A DNA stretch of 64,000 bases from Erysipelotrichaceae bacterium (GCA_030694975.1 JAUYTU010000010.1:154798-218797), one strand, 5' to 3'; shown: positions 33,329 through 42,184, numbered from the stretch's first letter. Made by a program: numbers and translations. Notes: a model not told the origin generated them from the sequence alone.

Positions 33329-33519
33329 TAGCGTAAGAATATTAACCAGACTATACCAATCATAAAACCGATAACCGCCAACATCGCTGGCATAATGGTA
33401 ATCATTGCAGCGATAATCATCGCCATCATATCACCTTTTTCGAAATCGGTGTTTTTCAACTTTTCTTCGTAATCACGTATTTCTTCCTTCGTATATTTCG
33501 GTGGTTTAGGCCTGGTCAG
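33328..33519 (-). CDS. Small membrane protein overlapping the oppF end, probable CTG start
   Basis: 63 residues: a charged N-terminal part TRPKPPKYTKEEIRDYEEKL followed by one long Met-rich hydrophobic stretch (about 31-61) that could form a bent helix or hairpin, ending in FLR. In this frame a TAA lies just upstream and no ATG, GTG or TTG is available before the charged part. A CTG at 33519-33517 has AAGGAG 8 bases upstream, so CTG is the likely start; an internal TTG is the alternative. It overlaps the oppF stop by 14 bases and precedes the operon terminator, suggesting a transporter accessory. No family recognised. Confidence 0.5.
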   Translation of the reverse strand: MTRPKPPKYTKEEIRDYEEKLKNTDFEKGDMMAMIIAAMITIMPAMLAVIGFMIGIVWLIFLR

Positions 33520-35017
33520 CGTCTTTGCTCCTTAAGTGGCATGCAACGAAGTGACCGGGTTCAATTTCTTCCCATTTCGGCGTAACCACTTTACATTTAT
33601 CAAATGCATAGCGGCATCTTGTATGGAATTTGCACCCTTTCGGAGGTTTGATCGGCGAAGGAATATCACCTTCAAGAATGGTTAGTTCTTGTCTGACAAC
33701 ATCGGTACGCGGAATTGCTTCTAAAAGCGCCTCTGTATACGGATGCAACGGATTTTCGAAGATTTGATCGGATGTTGCCAATTCGACCATATTGCCCAAA
33801 TACATGACTCCGATACGATCGGAAATATATTTCACGACACTTAAGTCATGGGTAATAAACAAGTAAGTCAAATTGTTTTCTTTTTTCAAATCACTCAATA
33901 AGTTAATAATTTGTGACTGGATCGAAACGTCCAATGCACTAACAGCTTCATCACATACAATAAACTTCGGATTCAAAGCCAATGCTCGGGCAATCCCGAT
34001 ACGTTGACGCTGACCACCGGAGAACTGATGCGGATAGCGATGAATGAAATACGGAGCTAAACCGCATTGATCCATTACTTTGGTAATATATTCAGTATAC
34101 TTCTCACTGTTCGAATCCTTGAACACATCATGCGCCAACAATCCTTCCCCAATGATCTGACCGACCGTCAAACGTGGGTTCAGCGAAGAATACGGATCTT
34201 GGAAAATAACTTGCATATCACTGCGAAGTTCACGCATCTCTTCTCTTGTTAAGCGAGAGAGGTCGATTCCGTTATCTTCGAAAGCAACAAATTCAGCATA
34301 ATGCGGTTGATTTTTAGCTTGAGCGTGCAATTCAGCAAGTTTGACGCGAATCGGTTTTTCAAATTCCATCAATTTCGCAAGTTCATCTTTCCAGACGACG
34401 ACTTTTGCGGACAGTTTTTCATCCAATTCGCCAGCCTCAAGTTTCTTTTTGGCCATACGCAATTTACGATTAATTACTGCAGTTTTTTCTAAATGCTGAT
34501 GCAGTTCCTGCAACTGATTAGAAACCAGTTTCAGATCTGGGTGAACCAACAATCCCCCCGCAATGCGCAACATATTTAAATACATGTTATTTAGAGACTT
34601 CTCACGATTTATGACTTTTTCTTCAGCAGCAGCTTTTTCAACGGAATCAACAATTTTCACTGCCGCAACTTTCGTAGCCTCATGAATCTTCTTTTCGTTT
34701 AAATACTTCGGGAACCCATCAGGAATGCTCTTGATGACCTCACCGACATACCTTGGTGCCAACTCGGAGATCGAACGACCGTAGAACAACGTTGATCCAT
34801 CGGTTTGGTTATATAATTGCAAGATTGTACGTCCCAATGTTGACTTACCGCAACCGGATTCACCGACAAGTCCAAAGGTTTCCCCTTCGAAAATATCCAG
34901 TGTAATTCCGTCATTGGCTTTAACAAACAGACGTTCTCGTTGGAAAATGCTTCTTTTCTTTATCGGAAAGTATTGCTTTAAGTTTTGAATTCTAATGAGT
35001 ACTTTTTTATTCTCCAC
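33506..35017 (-). CDS. oppF: Oligopeptide ABC transporter ATPase OppF with large insertion
   Basis: 503 residues, against about 310-330 for a normal OppF. Walker A is GESGCGKST (53-61). The Q-loop FQDPYSSLNPR comes only at 272-282, because about 165 residues of charged helical sequence (about 84-250) are inserted before the usual DLSRLTREEMRELR. The signature FSGGQRQRIGIARAL, Walker B FIVCDEAVSALD and His-loop FITHDLSVV follow, and the C-terminal oligopeptide-transporter extension with CKFHTRCRYAFDKC is present. The start is GTG at 35017 after GGGAGTG, overlapping oppD by 11 bases; longer in-frame starts lie inside oppD without a site. Confidence 0.92.
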   Translation of the reverse strand: MENKKVLIRIQNLKQYFPIKKRSIFQRERLFVKANDGITLDIFEGETFGLVGESGCGKSTLGRTILQLYNQTDGSTLFYGRSISELAPRYVGEVIKSIPDGFPKYLNEKKIHEATKVAAVKIVDSVEKAAAEEKVINREKSLNNMYLNMLRIAGGLLVHPDLKLVSNQLQELHQHLEKTAVINRKLRMAKKKLEAGELDEKLSAKVVVWKDELAKLMEFEKPIRVKLAELHAQAKNQPHYAEFVAFEDNGIDLSRLTREEMRELRSDMQVIFQDPYSSLNPRLTVGQIIGEGLLAHDVFKDSNSEKYTEYITKVMDQCGLAPYFIHRYPHQFSGGQRQRIGIARALALNPKFIVCDEAVSALDVSIQSQIINLLSDLKKENNLTYLFITHDLSVVKYISDRIGVMYLGNMVELATSDQIFENPLHPYTEALLEAIPRTDVVRQELTILEGDIPSPIKPPKGCKFHTRCRYAFDKCKVVTPKWEEIEPGHFVACHLRSKDADQA

Positions 35018-36005
35018 TGCTACGCACTCCCTTCTTCGGATAGAAGCAACGAATGGCTTGCTTATCACTTATTCTGTAAAGATCAGGTTCCTCGTTTTTG
35101 CACTTATCCGTTGCATATTTGCAACGGGGAGCAAATTTACATCCCTTCGGTAAATCAAGCGGATGAGGCACAGCACCTGGAATTACATCCAGTTTTTTGT
35201 TTTTATCACTATTTAAACTCGGAATAGATTTTAACAACCCTTCCGTATACGGATGCATATATTCCGTTGACTTGTCCGTAAATACATATTCGACCGGAGC
35301 CGTTTCAACGACCTGACCGCAATACATTACGGCGACATCGTCAGCCATTTGATTAATAACACCCAAGTCATGGGTAATGAAGATAATCGACGCCCCAAAT
35401 TCCGTTTTAAGATCGTTCATCAAGCGCAAAATCTGAGCTTGAATCGTAACGTCCAACGCCGTCGTCGGTTCATCGGCGATTAACAGTTTTGGCTGACAAG
35501 CCAAAGCCATAGCAATCATGACCCGTTGATTCATACCACCGGATAATTGGAATGGGTACATATTGACAACTTCTTCCGGATTGGAAATCTTTACCGCAGC
35601 CAACATGTCAATTGAACGAAGGTGTGCTTCTTTTTTGTCCAAGCCTTGGTGAAGCATTAATACTTCACTGATTTGCTTGCTTACGGTAAACACCGGATTT
35701 AAACTGGTCATCGGTTCTTGGAAAATGATTGAAATATCATTACCACGAATGTGACGCATTTCAGTTTCAGTTGCGGTTGCTAAATCTTTTCCGTCAAACA
35801 AAATCTCACCTTGGTAAATCTTCTGGTTCGCTTCAAATAAACGAAGAATACTCATCGCTGTCTGACTTTTACCACTTCCGGATTCACCAACAATTCCCAA
35901 CGTTCTACCTTCTTCAACTTTTATAGTCACACCATAAACTGCTTTAATCATTCCGCGGCGCGTGTGGAAGTAAGTATGTAAGTTGTTAATTTCTAATAAT
36001 GCCAT
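35007..36005 (-). CDS. oppD: Oligopeptide ABC transporter ATPase OppD
   Basis: 332 residues of normal OppD layout. Walker A GESGSGKSQTA, Q-loop FQEPMTSLNPVFTV, signature LSGGMNQRVMIAMAL, Walker B LLIADEPTTALD and His-loop FITHDLGVI are all intact. The C-terminal DLPKGCKFAPRCKYATDKC extension may bind an iron-sulfur cluster, as proposed for other oligopeptide ATPases. GAGGTAATTACA precedes the ATG at 36005. It would pair with OppF to power peptide import and lies 12 bases after oppC. Confidence 0.95.
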   Translation of the reverse strand: MALLEINNLHTYFHTRRGMIKAVYGVTIKVEEGRTLGIVGESGSGKSQTAMSILRLFEANQKIYQGEILFDGKDLATATETEMRHIRGNDISIIFQEPMTSLNPVFTVSKQISEVLMLHQGLDKKEAHLRSIDMLAAVKISNPEEVVNMYPFQLSGGMNQRVMIAMALACQPKLLIADEPTTALDVTIQAQILRLMNDLKTEFGASIIFITHDLGVINQMADDVAVMYCGQVVETAPVEYVFTDKSTEYMHPYTEGLLKSIPSLNSDKNKKLDVIPGAVPHPLDLPKGCKFAPRCKYATDKCKNEEPDLYRISDKQAIRCFYPKKGVRSSGE

Positions 36006-36016
36006 TGTAATTACCT

Positions 36017-37876
36017 CTACTTTTCATTGTTCTTTGGGTCCATAGCATCTCGCAAACCGTCACCGATAATATTCACGGTTAACGCGGCAATCAATACCGC
36101 TACGGCAGGAAGAATCCATCTCCACCAATAGAACGTGATGACCGTCGAGTCTTGAGCACCGGTTAACATATTGCCCCATGACGGCGACGGAGGTATAACA
36201 CCGAATCCTAAAAATGACAAACCAGCTTCGGTCAGCAAGCTGCCGGCATAACCTAAGGTCATACTAACGATAACGACGTTAATGACGTTAGGAAGAATGT
36301 GTCTCAATATAATAACGTTTGAGCGGATTCCCAAGGCTCTTGCGGCCAAAACGAAATCCTTCTCACGTTCAGCTAAAATCTGTCCGCGCACCAAACGTGC
36401 CAACCCGGTCCACGAGATTACACCCAAGATGACCATGATTAGCAACAGCCGCTCGGTCTGAGATAGAATACCGCCAACAAATGAAGACAATGTTATCGCC
36501 ATCGGTAAGAATGGGAAAGAGTTGATAACTTCGGTAAAACGCATGAGGATATTATCGATCCATCCACCGTAGAACCCGGAAATCAATCCGACCAACAAAC
36601 CAATCGTCGTTGAAATCAATACAGCGACAGCACCAACTGTCATTGTAACGCGACCACCATGAATCAAACGCATTAACATATCGCGACCCAAATCATCGGT
36701 ACCAAGATAATAACCATTTTGACCCCAACCATAGGAATTGCCATCCTCAGCAATAGCATATGTCTGATAATAATTAGCCGCAATAGAAACTACTTTCTTA
36801 CCAGCCAAATCCTTTGGCAGAGCTAACTGTTTGAATGCGTTACTTCCCCAAGTAAATACTTTTCCGGACGCCGCTAAAGCAATGAAATGTGCACGTCCAG
36901 CTGCGACAGAAACGATTTTTTCATTACGAATACCTTCTGGTAAAGTTAACAAACCAAACTCGTTTTCACCCCATACATAAACTTGACCCACGGTATCGAC
37001 AGCAATCGCTGTTCTGACAGTTACGGCCGCATCGACAATCTGTACATCCTTATTGAGTATCGGAGTAGGGATTCTGTCCAAGGCTGTTTGCCTTTCGCCC
37101 ATGATTCCGACCGATCCATCATCTAAAATTAACAAAATATTATAAGGTGCTTGTGCTGCCTTAACGATACGTCCTTGAAATCTAATAGGAACTATATCCA
37201 ATCCGGTCGCAAACGTAGTACCCCAAACATGTATCTTGTTTTTATCTGTCAAAATAGCCGAGTATTGATCTCCAGCAAAAATATCCACGATATTTTCAAG
37301 CATGAGCACCGCTTCTATTTCTGCAGGTACGATTGCCTGTTTAAAGTTATTTCTACCCCAACCATAGATCTTTCCTGTTGTAGTCAATGCAATTACATGA
37401 CGGTCGCCTGAAGCGATCTTCTTGATCTGTAAAGCATTAACTTCCGCTGGAATTTTAGTCGAACCCAATACATCCTGGCCCCAGGCATAGACATTCCCGT
37501 CTTTACCCAATCCAATTCCATAGGTAGTTCCATTGGAAATTTGAACTAGTCCAGCTTTTTTAGCTTCATTCGATATATTTGTATATCCTAGTCCCGGCTT
37601 TGTATCGCGCATGATTGGATTAGTTTCTAAAATCGTTAAAGGATTCAACGCTGCTCCAAGGAAAACAACTGTAAGCATAATTGAAAAACCAATCAAACCA
37701 CTGATTGCCAATTTGTTGCGAAAGAAGTTTTTTACAATAACCTTCGATGGGCTCATGATTGCTTCTTCAGCCAACATATCAACCGGTCTCTTCATCTTGC
37801 CAAAACTGAACAGAGAGCCGACCAGTCTGCCAAAAGAACTTAATGTACGCAAAAATGCGTTATCTTTTTTATCCAT
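36017..37876 (-). CDS. oppC: Oligopeptide ABC permease OppC with an inserted RCC1-like beta-propeller
   Basis: 619 residues, about twice the usual 300. Residues 43-80 are the OppC N-terminus with TM1 (about 57-77). Residues 110-388 are seven repeats of 41-44 residues with RCC1-type strands ending in Trp-Gly: VYAWGQD, IYGWGRN, IHVWGTT, a degenerate IMGER, VYVWGEN, VFTWGSN and SYGWGQN. The canonical LGTDDLGRD (391-399) follows at once, then the remaining five helices with the EAA-type loop ARALGIRSNVIILRHILPN. TM topology puts the propeller outside the cell. GGGGGTG precedes the ATG at 37876. Peptide channel half; partner of OppB. Confidence 0.94.
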   Translation of the reverse strand: MDKKDNAFLRTLSSFGRLVGSLFSFGKMKRPVDMLAEEAIMSPSKVIVKNFFRNKLAISGLIGFSIMLTVVFLGAALNPLTILETNPIMRDTKPGLGYTNISNEAKKAGLVQISNGTTYGIGLGKDGNVYAWGQDVLGSTKIPAEVNALQIKKIASGDRHVIALTTTGKIYGWGRNNFKQAIVPAEIEAVLMLENIVDIFAGDQYSAILTDKNKIHVWGTTFATGLDIVPIRFQGRIVKAAQAPYNILLILDDGSVGIMGERQTALDRIPTPILNKDVQIVDAAVTVRTAIAVDTVGQVYVWGENEFGLLTLPEGIRNEKIVSVAAGRAHFIALAASGKVFTWGSNAFKQLALPKDLAGKKVVSIAANYYQTYAIAEDGNSYGWGQNGYYLGTDDLGRDMLMRLIHGGRVTMTVGAVAVLISTTIGLLVGLISGFYGGWIDNILMRFTEVINSFPFLPMAITLSSFVGGILSQTERLLLIMVILGVISWTGLARLVRGQILAEREKDFVLAARALGIRSNVIILRHILPNVINVVIVSMTLGYAGSLLTEAGLSFLGFGVIPPSPSWGNMLTGAQDSTVITFYWWRWILPAVAVLIAALTVNIIGDGLRDAMDPKNNEK

Positions 37877-37889
37877 GTATCGACACCCC

Positions 37890-38861
37890 CTATTTCAATT
37901 TAACACGCGGATCAACCAACGCATAGCCAATATCCATAATGATATTTGCTGAAAGCGTCAGAACCGCATAGAACATATTCATGGTTAAAACTACCATGTA
38001 ATCCCGTTGATTCAGCGCTTGAATCAATACATAGCCAATTCCGTTCCACGCAAATATAGTCTCCGTAATCGCAGCACCGCCAAACAAGCCGACAAGTGAT
38101 CCAGCGACTAATGTAACGACCGGAATCAAAGCGTTTTTAAATGCATGTGAGTAAATGATGACTTTTTCGCTTAAGCCTTTTGAACGAGCCGTACGAATAA
38201 AATCTTTACTTATAATTTCAATCATGGCGTTACGCACGTAACGAATCGTTCCCGCCAAGCTGCCAATTGTCAATGTGATTACCGGCAAAGTCATATATCG
38301 AGCCCAGGCTAAGATATCGGTCCAATCACCTTTCAACATAAATGGCATGCCTCCACCCGGCAATAAGCGCAGCGTGATTGCAAACACGTAAATGAAGATT
38401 AGTCCGATGAAGAATACCGGCATCGATAAGCCAACCAGAGAGAAGACTTGCCAGAATGAATCGAATAATGAATGACGCTTAACTGCAGAGCGAATGCCTA
38501 CAGGAATGGAAACTAAAAAAGAGAAGACCAGAACAAAAACATTCAATCGTATTGAATTTACAAGAGGCGTTGCAATAACTTCTGTTACAGGGCGTTGAAA
38601 AGCCGTAGAAACACCAAAGTCTCCTTGCATCGTGTTCCACATCCAACGGACGTATTGTTCCGGCAACGACTTATCCAATCCCAATCGGGCTTTAATCGTG
38701 TCGTAATAATACTGTCTGAGTTCCTCGGTTTTGACACCTGCAGGAATCATCAGTTTTACAGGATCGCCCGGCATTGCTTTAAAAATTCCAAACAACATGA
38801 TTGAAATGATAATAATTACTGGAATAAGTGAGAAGAATCGTCTAAGGAAAAATTTTACCAT
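37890..38861 (-). CDS. oppB: Oligopeptide ABC permease OppB
   Basis: 323 residues of standard length with six membrane helices. The N-terminus FFLRRFFSLIPVIIIISIMLFGIF, GLDKSLPEQYVRWMWNTMQGDFG, the Pro-Gly-Gly loop RLLPGGGMPFM and the EAA-type loop TARSKGLSEKVIIYSHAFKNALIPVVT are typical of OppB/DppB. It forms the membrane channel with OppC. AAGGAG lies 9 bases before the ATG at 38861. No insertion is seen here, unlike OppC and OppF. It lies 97 bases after oppA; a stem-loop in that gap may lower expression relative to oppA. Confidence 0.95.
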   Translation of the reverse strand: MVKFFLRRFFSLIPVIIIISIMLFGIFKAMPGDPVKLMIPAGVKTEELRQYYYDTIKARLGLDKSLPEQYVRWMWNTMQGDFGVSTAFQRPVTEVIATPLVNSIRLNVFVLVFSFLVSIPVGIRSAVKRHSLFDSFWQVFSLVGLSMPVFFIGLIFIYVFAITLRLLPGGGMPFMLKGDWTDILAWARYMTLPVITLTIGSLAGTIRYVRNAMIEIISKDFIRTARSKGLSEKVIIYSHAFKNALIPVVTLVAGSLVGLFGGAAITETIFAWNGIGYVLIQALNQRDYMVVLTMNMFYAVLTLSANIIMDIGYALVDPRVKLK

Positions 38862-38884
38862 ATTTCATAACTCCTTACGCATAG

Positions 38885-38924
38885 AAAATTAAAGGGATAG
38901 AGGACCCCTATCACCTTTAATTTC
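38885..38924 (-). promoter_or_regulatory. Intercistronic stem-loop between oppA and oppB
   Basis: AAATTAAAGG/CCTTTAATTT outer arms with inner GATAG/CTATC pair into a long imperfect hairpin; only a weak T tract follows on the minus strand. Such structures often trim or attenuate messages so the binding protein is made in excess. Confidence 0.5.
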
Positions 38925-38958
38925 CTAATTTTCTAGATTTTAATACTTAATCTTAAGA

Positions 38959-40752
38959 TTATTCGCCTTCAACGGTAACGTCTAGGATAGCTCTCGACCA
39001 TGTGTATAACGGAGTCGTGACTAAGCCTTTAACGCGCATGCTGAATACATCGAAGTACTCGTTAGAGTAAATAGGGATATTCGGTAATAATTCGTTCCAA
39101 CGGATTTGATAATCTAACCAGAATTCAGCATATCTTTCTTTTTCAGTAGGATCTAAAGCTCTCATCTTTTCTGTCAAGTAGTCAATTTGCGGGTCATTCA
39201 ATTGGTTAGCATTCTGCCATGTACCCAACCAGTCACTATGATTCGAATAATACGGATCATAAACTGCTGTGAAGTTTGTAGCTAAGTTGAATGTATGGAA
39301 TTTTCTTTCGCTTGGTTCAAGTTCGTATGCATAGTAGTAATTTGTTAACAATGCATTGAAGTCTTGTTCTTCCCAAGTGAATTTAACGCCGGCTTTGTTC
39401 ATGCCTTCTGGCCATTTTGTACCGATCAAAACAGTAATTGGGTTTTGAGTTGTACCTAAGTGGTTGATTTGCAGAACTTCACCTTCAGCGGTGTATCTCC
39501 AGTAACCATCAGCTGCTTTTGTAGCATCAAACGGAGTTACGCCATCAGCTTCAAATTTATAAATCGTAGCATCCAACAATTCATTTGCTTTTTGTACATT
39601 ATAAGTATAGTTAATCAGTTTTTCAGCAACTTTTTCTTTTTGAGTTTGATACATCCATTGTGCCAAACCGTATTCGCCGTTAACAGCAGCACCATAACCG
39701 CCCAAAATTTCTGTTAAGAAGATATTGCGGTCAATTAAGTATGCCAATGCTTGACGGACTTCAACGTATTGGGTAGGACCGAAGTCTGTATGGTAAGCGA
39801 TCAAACCATAACCGTTACGCAAGTAAGATGTTACGTCAGCGGTTGTAGCTGCTTTAGCTTTTTCGATCTTGTTACCTTGTACAACACCGGATACTAAGTC
39901 GATGTCGCCAGAGATAACGAGGTCAACGTCTGTGTTTTGGTCAACGTATTTAACGATGACAGTTTCCAATTTAGCTTTTACGCCGCGATAATCGCCAGCA
40001 TAGTTCGGGTTGTTCTTTAAAGTAACAACGTCGTTTTCAAAGCTTTCGAATGTGAACGGACCAGAAACTACAGTCGGTTTGAAACGTTCTGTTGTAGCAA
40101 CTTTTTGTGCAACAGCAGCAACATCACCAACTAAACCAGTGCCTTCTTCATTGAAAGTCAAATCCGGTGCCCAAGCAGCCATCGGTGATGGTCCAAATGC
40201 AGCATAGGAAACTTCATAGAAGTAAGGAAGTTGGTCAGCAGCGATTGTTACGGAGAAGTTGTTGTCGTCGATCAGCTTAACGCCGGCGAACGTTTCAACT
40301 ACGCCCGTTTTGTAATCATTATAACCGATCAAGGAATCGCCGGTAGAAGAACTAGCACCTGCTGCTGTCCAAGCCGGGTGAGCCGAGAACAAGATATCGA
40401 ATACAAAGTCTTTAGCGGTAACAGCAGAGCCGTCAGACCATTTCAACGCTTTACTGATTGTAAAGGTGTAGGTCTTATTACCTGCATCATCAACGCTGGT
40501 GACCAATTCATCAACTACTGTTTCGTCAAGAACGAATTCTCCTGCCGGAGTTGTAGTATAGGTCGGGTAGCCCCAGATCATGGTGCGAATCGAATTGTCA
40601 TAGCTGCTATTACCGAAACCGGCAACGAAGTCGCCGTTCATTTTCGGTGTGCCAACGATCAATGTACCGGAAGGTCCACTTGATGTAGGTCCGCAGGCAG
40701 CTAATGAAGCGGCTAACAATGCGATTGCAATTAAAGAAATTAACTTTTTCAT
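38959..40752 (-). CDS. oppA: Oligopeptide-binding lipoprotein OppA
   Basis: 597 residues, SBP family 5. The signal peptide MKKLISLIAIALLAASLAAC gives a lipid-anchored Cys20. Family features are YTFTISKALKWSDGSAVTAKDFVFD (about 95-120), FGPTQYVEVRQALAYLIDR and the region around NYTYNVQKANELLDA. It captures peptides outside the membrane and delivers them to OppBC. AGGAGG precedes the ATG at 40752. It is first in the operon, behind a strong promoter. Its size is at the upper end for the family. Confidence 0.95.
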   Translation of the reverse strand: MKKLISLIAIALLAASLAACGPTSSGPSGTLIVGTPKMNGDFVAGFGNSSYDNSIRTMIWGYPTYTTTPAGEFVLDETVVDELVTSVDDAGNKTYTFTISKALKWSDGSAVTAKDFVFDILFSAHPAWTAAGASSSTGDSLIGYNDYKTGVVETFAGVKLIDDNNFSVTIAADQLPYFYEVSYAAFGPSPMAAWAPDLTFNEEGTGLVGDVAAVAQKVATTERFKPTVVSGPFTFESFENDVVTLKNNPNYAGDYRGVKAKLETVIVKYVDQNTDVDLVISGDIDLVSGVVQGNKIEKAKAATTADVTSYLRNGYGLIAYHTDFGPTQYVEVRQALAYLIDRNIFLTEILGGYGAAVNGEYGLAQWMYQTQKEKVAEKLINYTYNVQKANELLDATIYKFEADGVTPFDATKAADGYWRYTAEGEVLQINHLGTTQNPITVLIGTKWPEGMNKAGVKFTWEEQDFNALLTNYYYAYELEPSERKFHTFNLATNFTAVYDPYYSNHSDWLGTWQNANQLNDPQIDYLTEKMRALDPTEKERYAEFWLDYQIRWNELLPNIPIYSNEYFDVFSMRVKGLVTTPLYTWSRAILDVTVEGE

Positions 40753-40771
40753 TTTTCCTCCTAAATGTGAG

Positions 40772-40826
40772 ATACAGATCCCGTCTGTATTGTAGTCATT
40801 ATATCCATAGTTGCCTTGAAAGTCAA
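40772..40826 (-). promoter_or_regulatory. opp operon promoter and 5' stem-loop
   Basis: TTGACT (40826-40821), 17 bases, TATAAT (40803-40798): a near-consensus promoter. The transcript would start next to a hairpin ATACAGA-CGGGA-TCTGTAT (40772-40790) that may stabilise the message. No regulator site is evident. Confidence 0.8.
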
Positions 40827-41117
40827 GAACCGCAGTAAAGATTTACTTTCAAATGTAAATGTTTTCAGACAATTCTCATTAATTTTCATTCATTAAAATC
40901 AAATGAACAATTTCACAAGATAATTACCACAGGAATCCCACAAAAAATCGCTTATTAAGGTATAAAAACGAAATATTCGAGCAAATACGAGCAAAAACAC
41001 ACGTAATAACCAATGAAAATAGTTCTTTATGTGAAAATTTGTTACATTAAAATTTTCATTTTAACATATATGAAAATTGCAATTTTGCCTATTCTTGACT
41101 GCAAAAAAAGAAAAATA
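40827..41117. other. Gene-free AT-rich region between oppA promoter and tRNA-Ser
   Basis: About 290 bases of AT-rich sequence with no credible reading frame or ribosome binding site. Apart from the flanking promoters I see no clear structure. Confidence 0.5.
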
Positions 41118-41146
41118 ATGACAAAATTCCGCTCTGTTGGTATAAT
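41118..41146 (+). promoter_or_regulatory. Promoter of the tRNA-Ser gene
   Basis: ATGACA (41118-41123), 17 bases, TATAAT (41141-41146), ending 11 bases before the tRNA. Confidence 0.75.
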
Positions 41147-41157
41147 AGTTCGTGCAC

Positions 41158-41247
41158 GGAGGAATACCCAAGTGGTTGAAGGGACCGGTTTCGAAAACCG
41201 GCAGGGGTCACAAGCCCGCGCGGGTTCAAATCCTGCTTCCTCCGCCA
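41158..41247 (+). tRNA. tRNA-Ser (anticodon CGA)
   Basis: 90 nt with GGAGGAA/TTCCTCC acceptor arms, D-arm TACCCAAGTGGTTGAAGGG, anticodon stem CCGGT/ACCGG with loop TTCGAAA (anticodon CGA), a long class II variable arm (GGGGTC...AAGCCC), and the T-arm CGGGTTCAAATCCTG. The long variable arm and CGA anticodon identify serine. The 3' CCA (41245-41247) is encoded. Confidence 0.96.
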
Positions 41248-41257
41248 GAAAAAACAA

Positions 41258-41285
41258 ACACAACGAGTGATCGTTGTGTTTTTTT
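41258..41285 (+). terminator. Terminator of the tRNA-Ser gene
   Basis: ACACAACGA-GTGA-TCGTTGTGT followed by six T residues, 10 bases after the tRNA. It abuts the stop of the convergent minus-strand gene. Confidence 0.9.
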
Positions 41286-42099
41286 AGTCAGAATCTTCTA
41301 TCAGATGCAAGACTTTATAATTAATATACATCGCCCAAACGATCAACAGTAAATGTAAAACATCGTTTGCATTAAACCATATCCCCCTTTGCCACAACCA
41401 AACCGATATACCGGACAAATAGAACGCAAAATAGGCGATCGTTATCAACAACATCCCCACCCAAGCCATTATGAGTCGACGATCAACGGATTTCCCGGAT
41501 TTTCGAACGTTTTTGAGATTTATCAGAAACATCAGTATGTAAGATGGAACTAAAAACAATACCATCAGTTCAAAGGATATCAAAAACTGATTGGGCAACA
41601 ATATTCCAATTAACAGAATGAAAAAGTATATTAAACCCATCAACCCCGCATATTTAAGGTAGTATTGACGAGTACGCTCTTGTACACTGGCATAACTCAC
41701 CGCAACGACCAGCAATTTTACGCTGATTACATATAAAAGCAGGTAGGCAATTTCCCATGGCGTAGTCCATAAACATACGGTCCGTCCGGCACATTTTAAC
41801 TCATAACTGAAAATCTGATAACTGACACCGGCACTGAACGTCGATAAACTCCATGCCAACATGCTTAACCCAAACCAGAATCGTGATCTCTGATGATTTG
41901 TGGTTCTTAAAAGTCGAAATGCCAACCACAGAATCACGAAAGCAAGTAAAAACACAAAGAACGTTGAAGATGGTTCTGCTAAAACAAAATTGTTCCACCG
42001 CACGTACCAGTGGTTCTGCAACCATTCTTGCGGTGTTATTCCCCACTCTAATTCATTGATTCTTCCAAACGCTATCCAAAGGTAACTGAGATTACTCAT
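41284..42099 (-). CDS. Hypothetical seven-helix membrane protein
   Basis: 271 residues with seven likely membrane helices, starting after a polar N-terminal stretch of about 45 residues (NELEWGITPQEWLQNHWYVRW). The third helix is preceded by SFGLSMLAWSLSTFSAG-type sequence, and a loop holds two Cys (LKCAGRTVCLW) that could form a disulfide outside. I recognise no enzymatic motif; the layout resembles sensory or DUF-type seven-helix proteins. GGGAGAAATGT precedes the ATG at 42099. It lies downstream of the phosphofructokinase terminator and is probably a single-gene unit. Confidence 0.6.
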   Translation of the reverse strand: MSNLSYLWIAFGRINELEWGITPQEWLQNHWYVRWNNFVLAEPSSTFFVFLLAFVILWLAFRLLRTTNHQRSRFWFGLSMLAWSLSTFSAGVSYQIFSYELKCAGRTVCLWTTPWEIAYLLLYVISVKLLVVAVSYASVQERTRQYYLKYAGLMGLIYFFILLIGILLPNQFLISFELMVLFLVPSYILMFLINLKNVRKSGKSVDRRLIMAWVGMLLITIAYFAFYLSGISVWLWQRGIWFNANDVLHLLLIVWAMYINYKVLHLIEDSD

Positions 42100-42153
42100 A
42101 CATTTCTCCCTGATGATTATATTAAAGATAACATATGAACAGAAAACTTACAT

Positions 42154-42180
42154 TAAAAAAACAGTCCCGAAGGACTGTAT
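42154..42180 (-). terminator. Terminator of the phosphofructokinase gene
   Basis: ACAGTCC-TTCG-GGACTGT on the minus strand with a TTTTTTT tail, five bases after the stop codon. Confidence 0.88.
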
Positions 42181-42184
42181 TAAA

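Noticed and set aside
36712..37549. OppC insertion as a separate gene or frameshifted fusion
   Set aside because: The frame runs unbroken through both junctions and permease motifs on both sides are in register, so it is one protein.
41013..41352. Frames overlapping the tRNA-Ser gene
   Set aside because: They are translations of the tRNA itself and flanking sequence.
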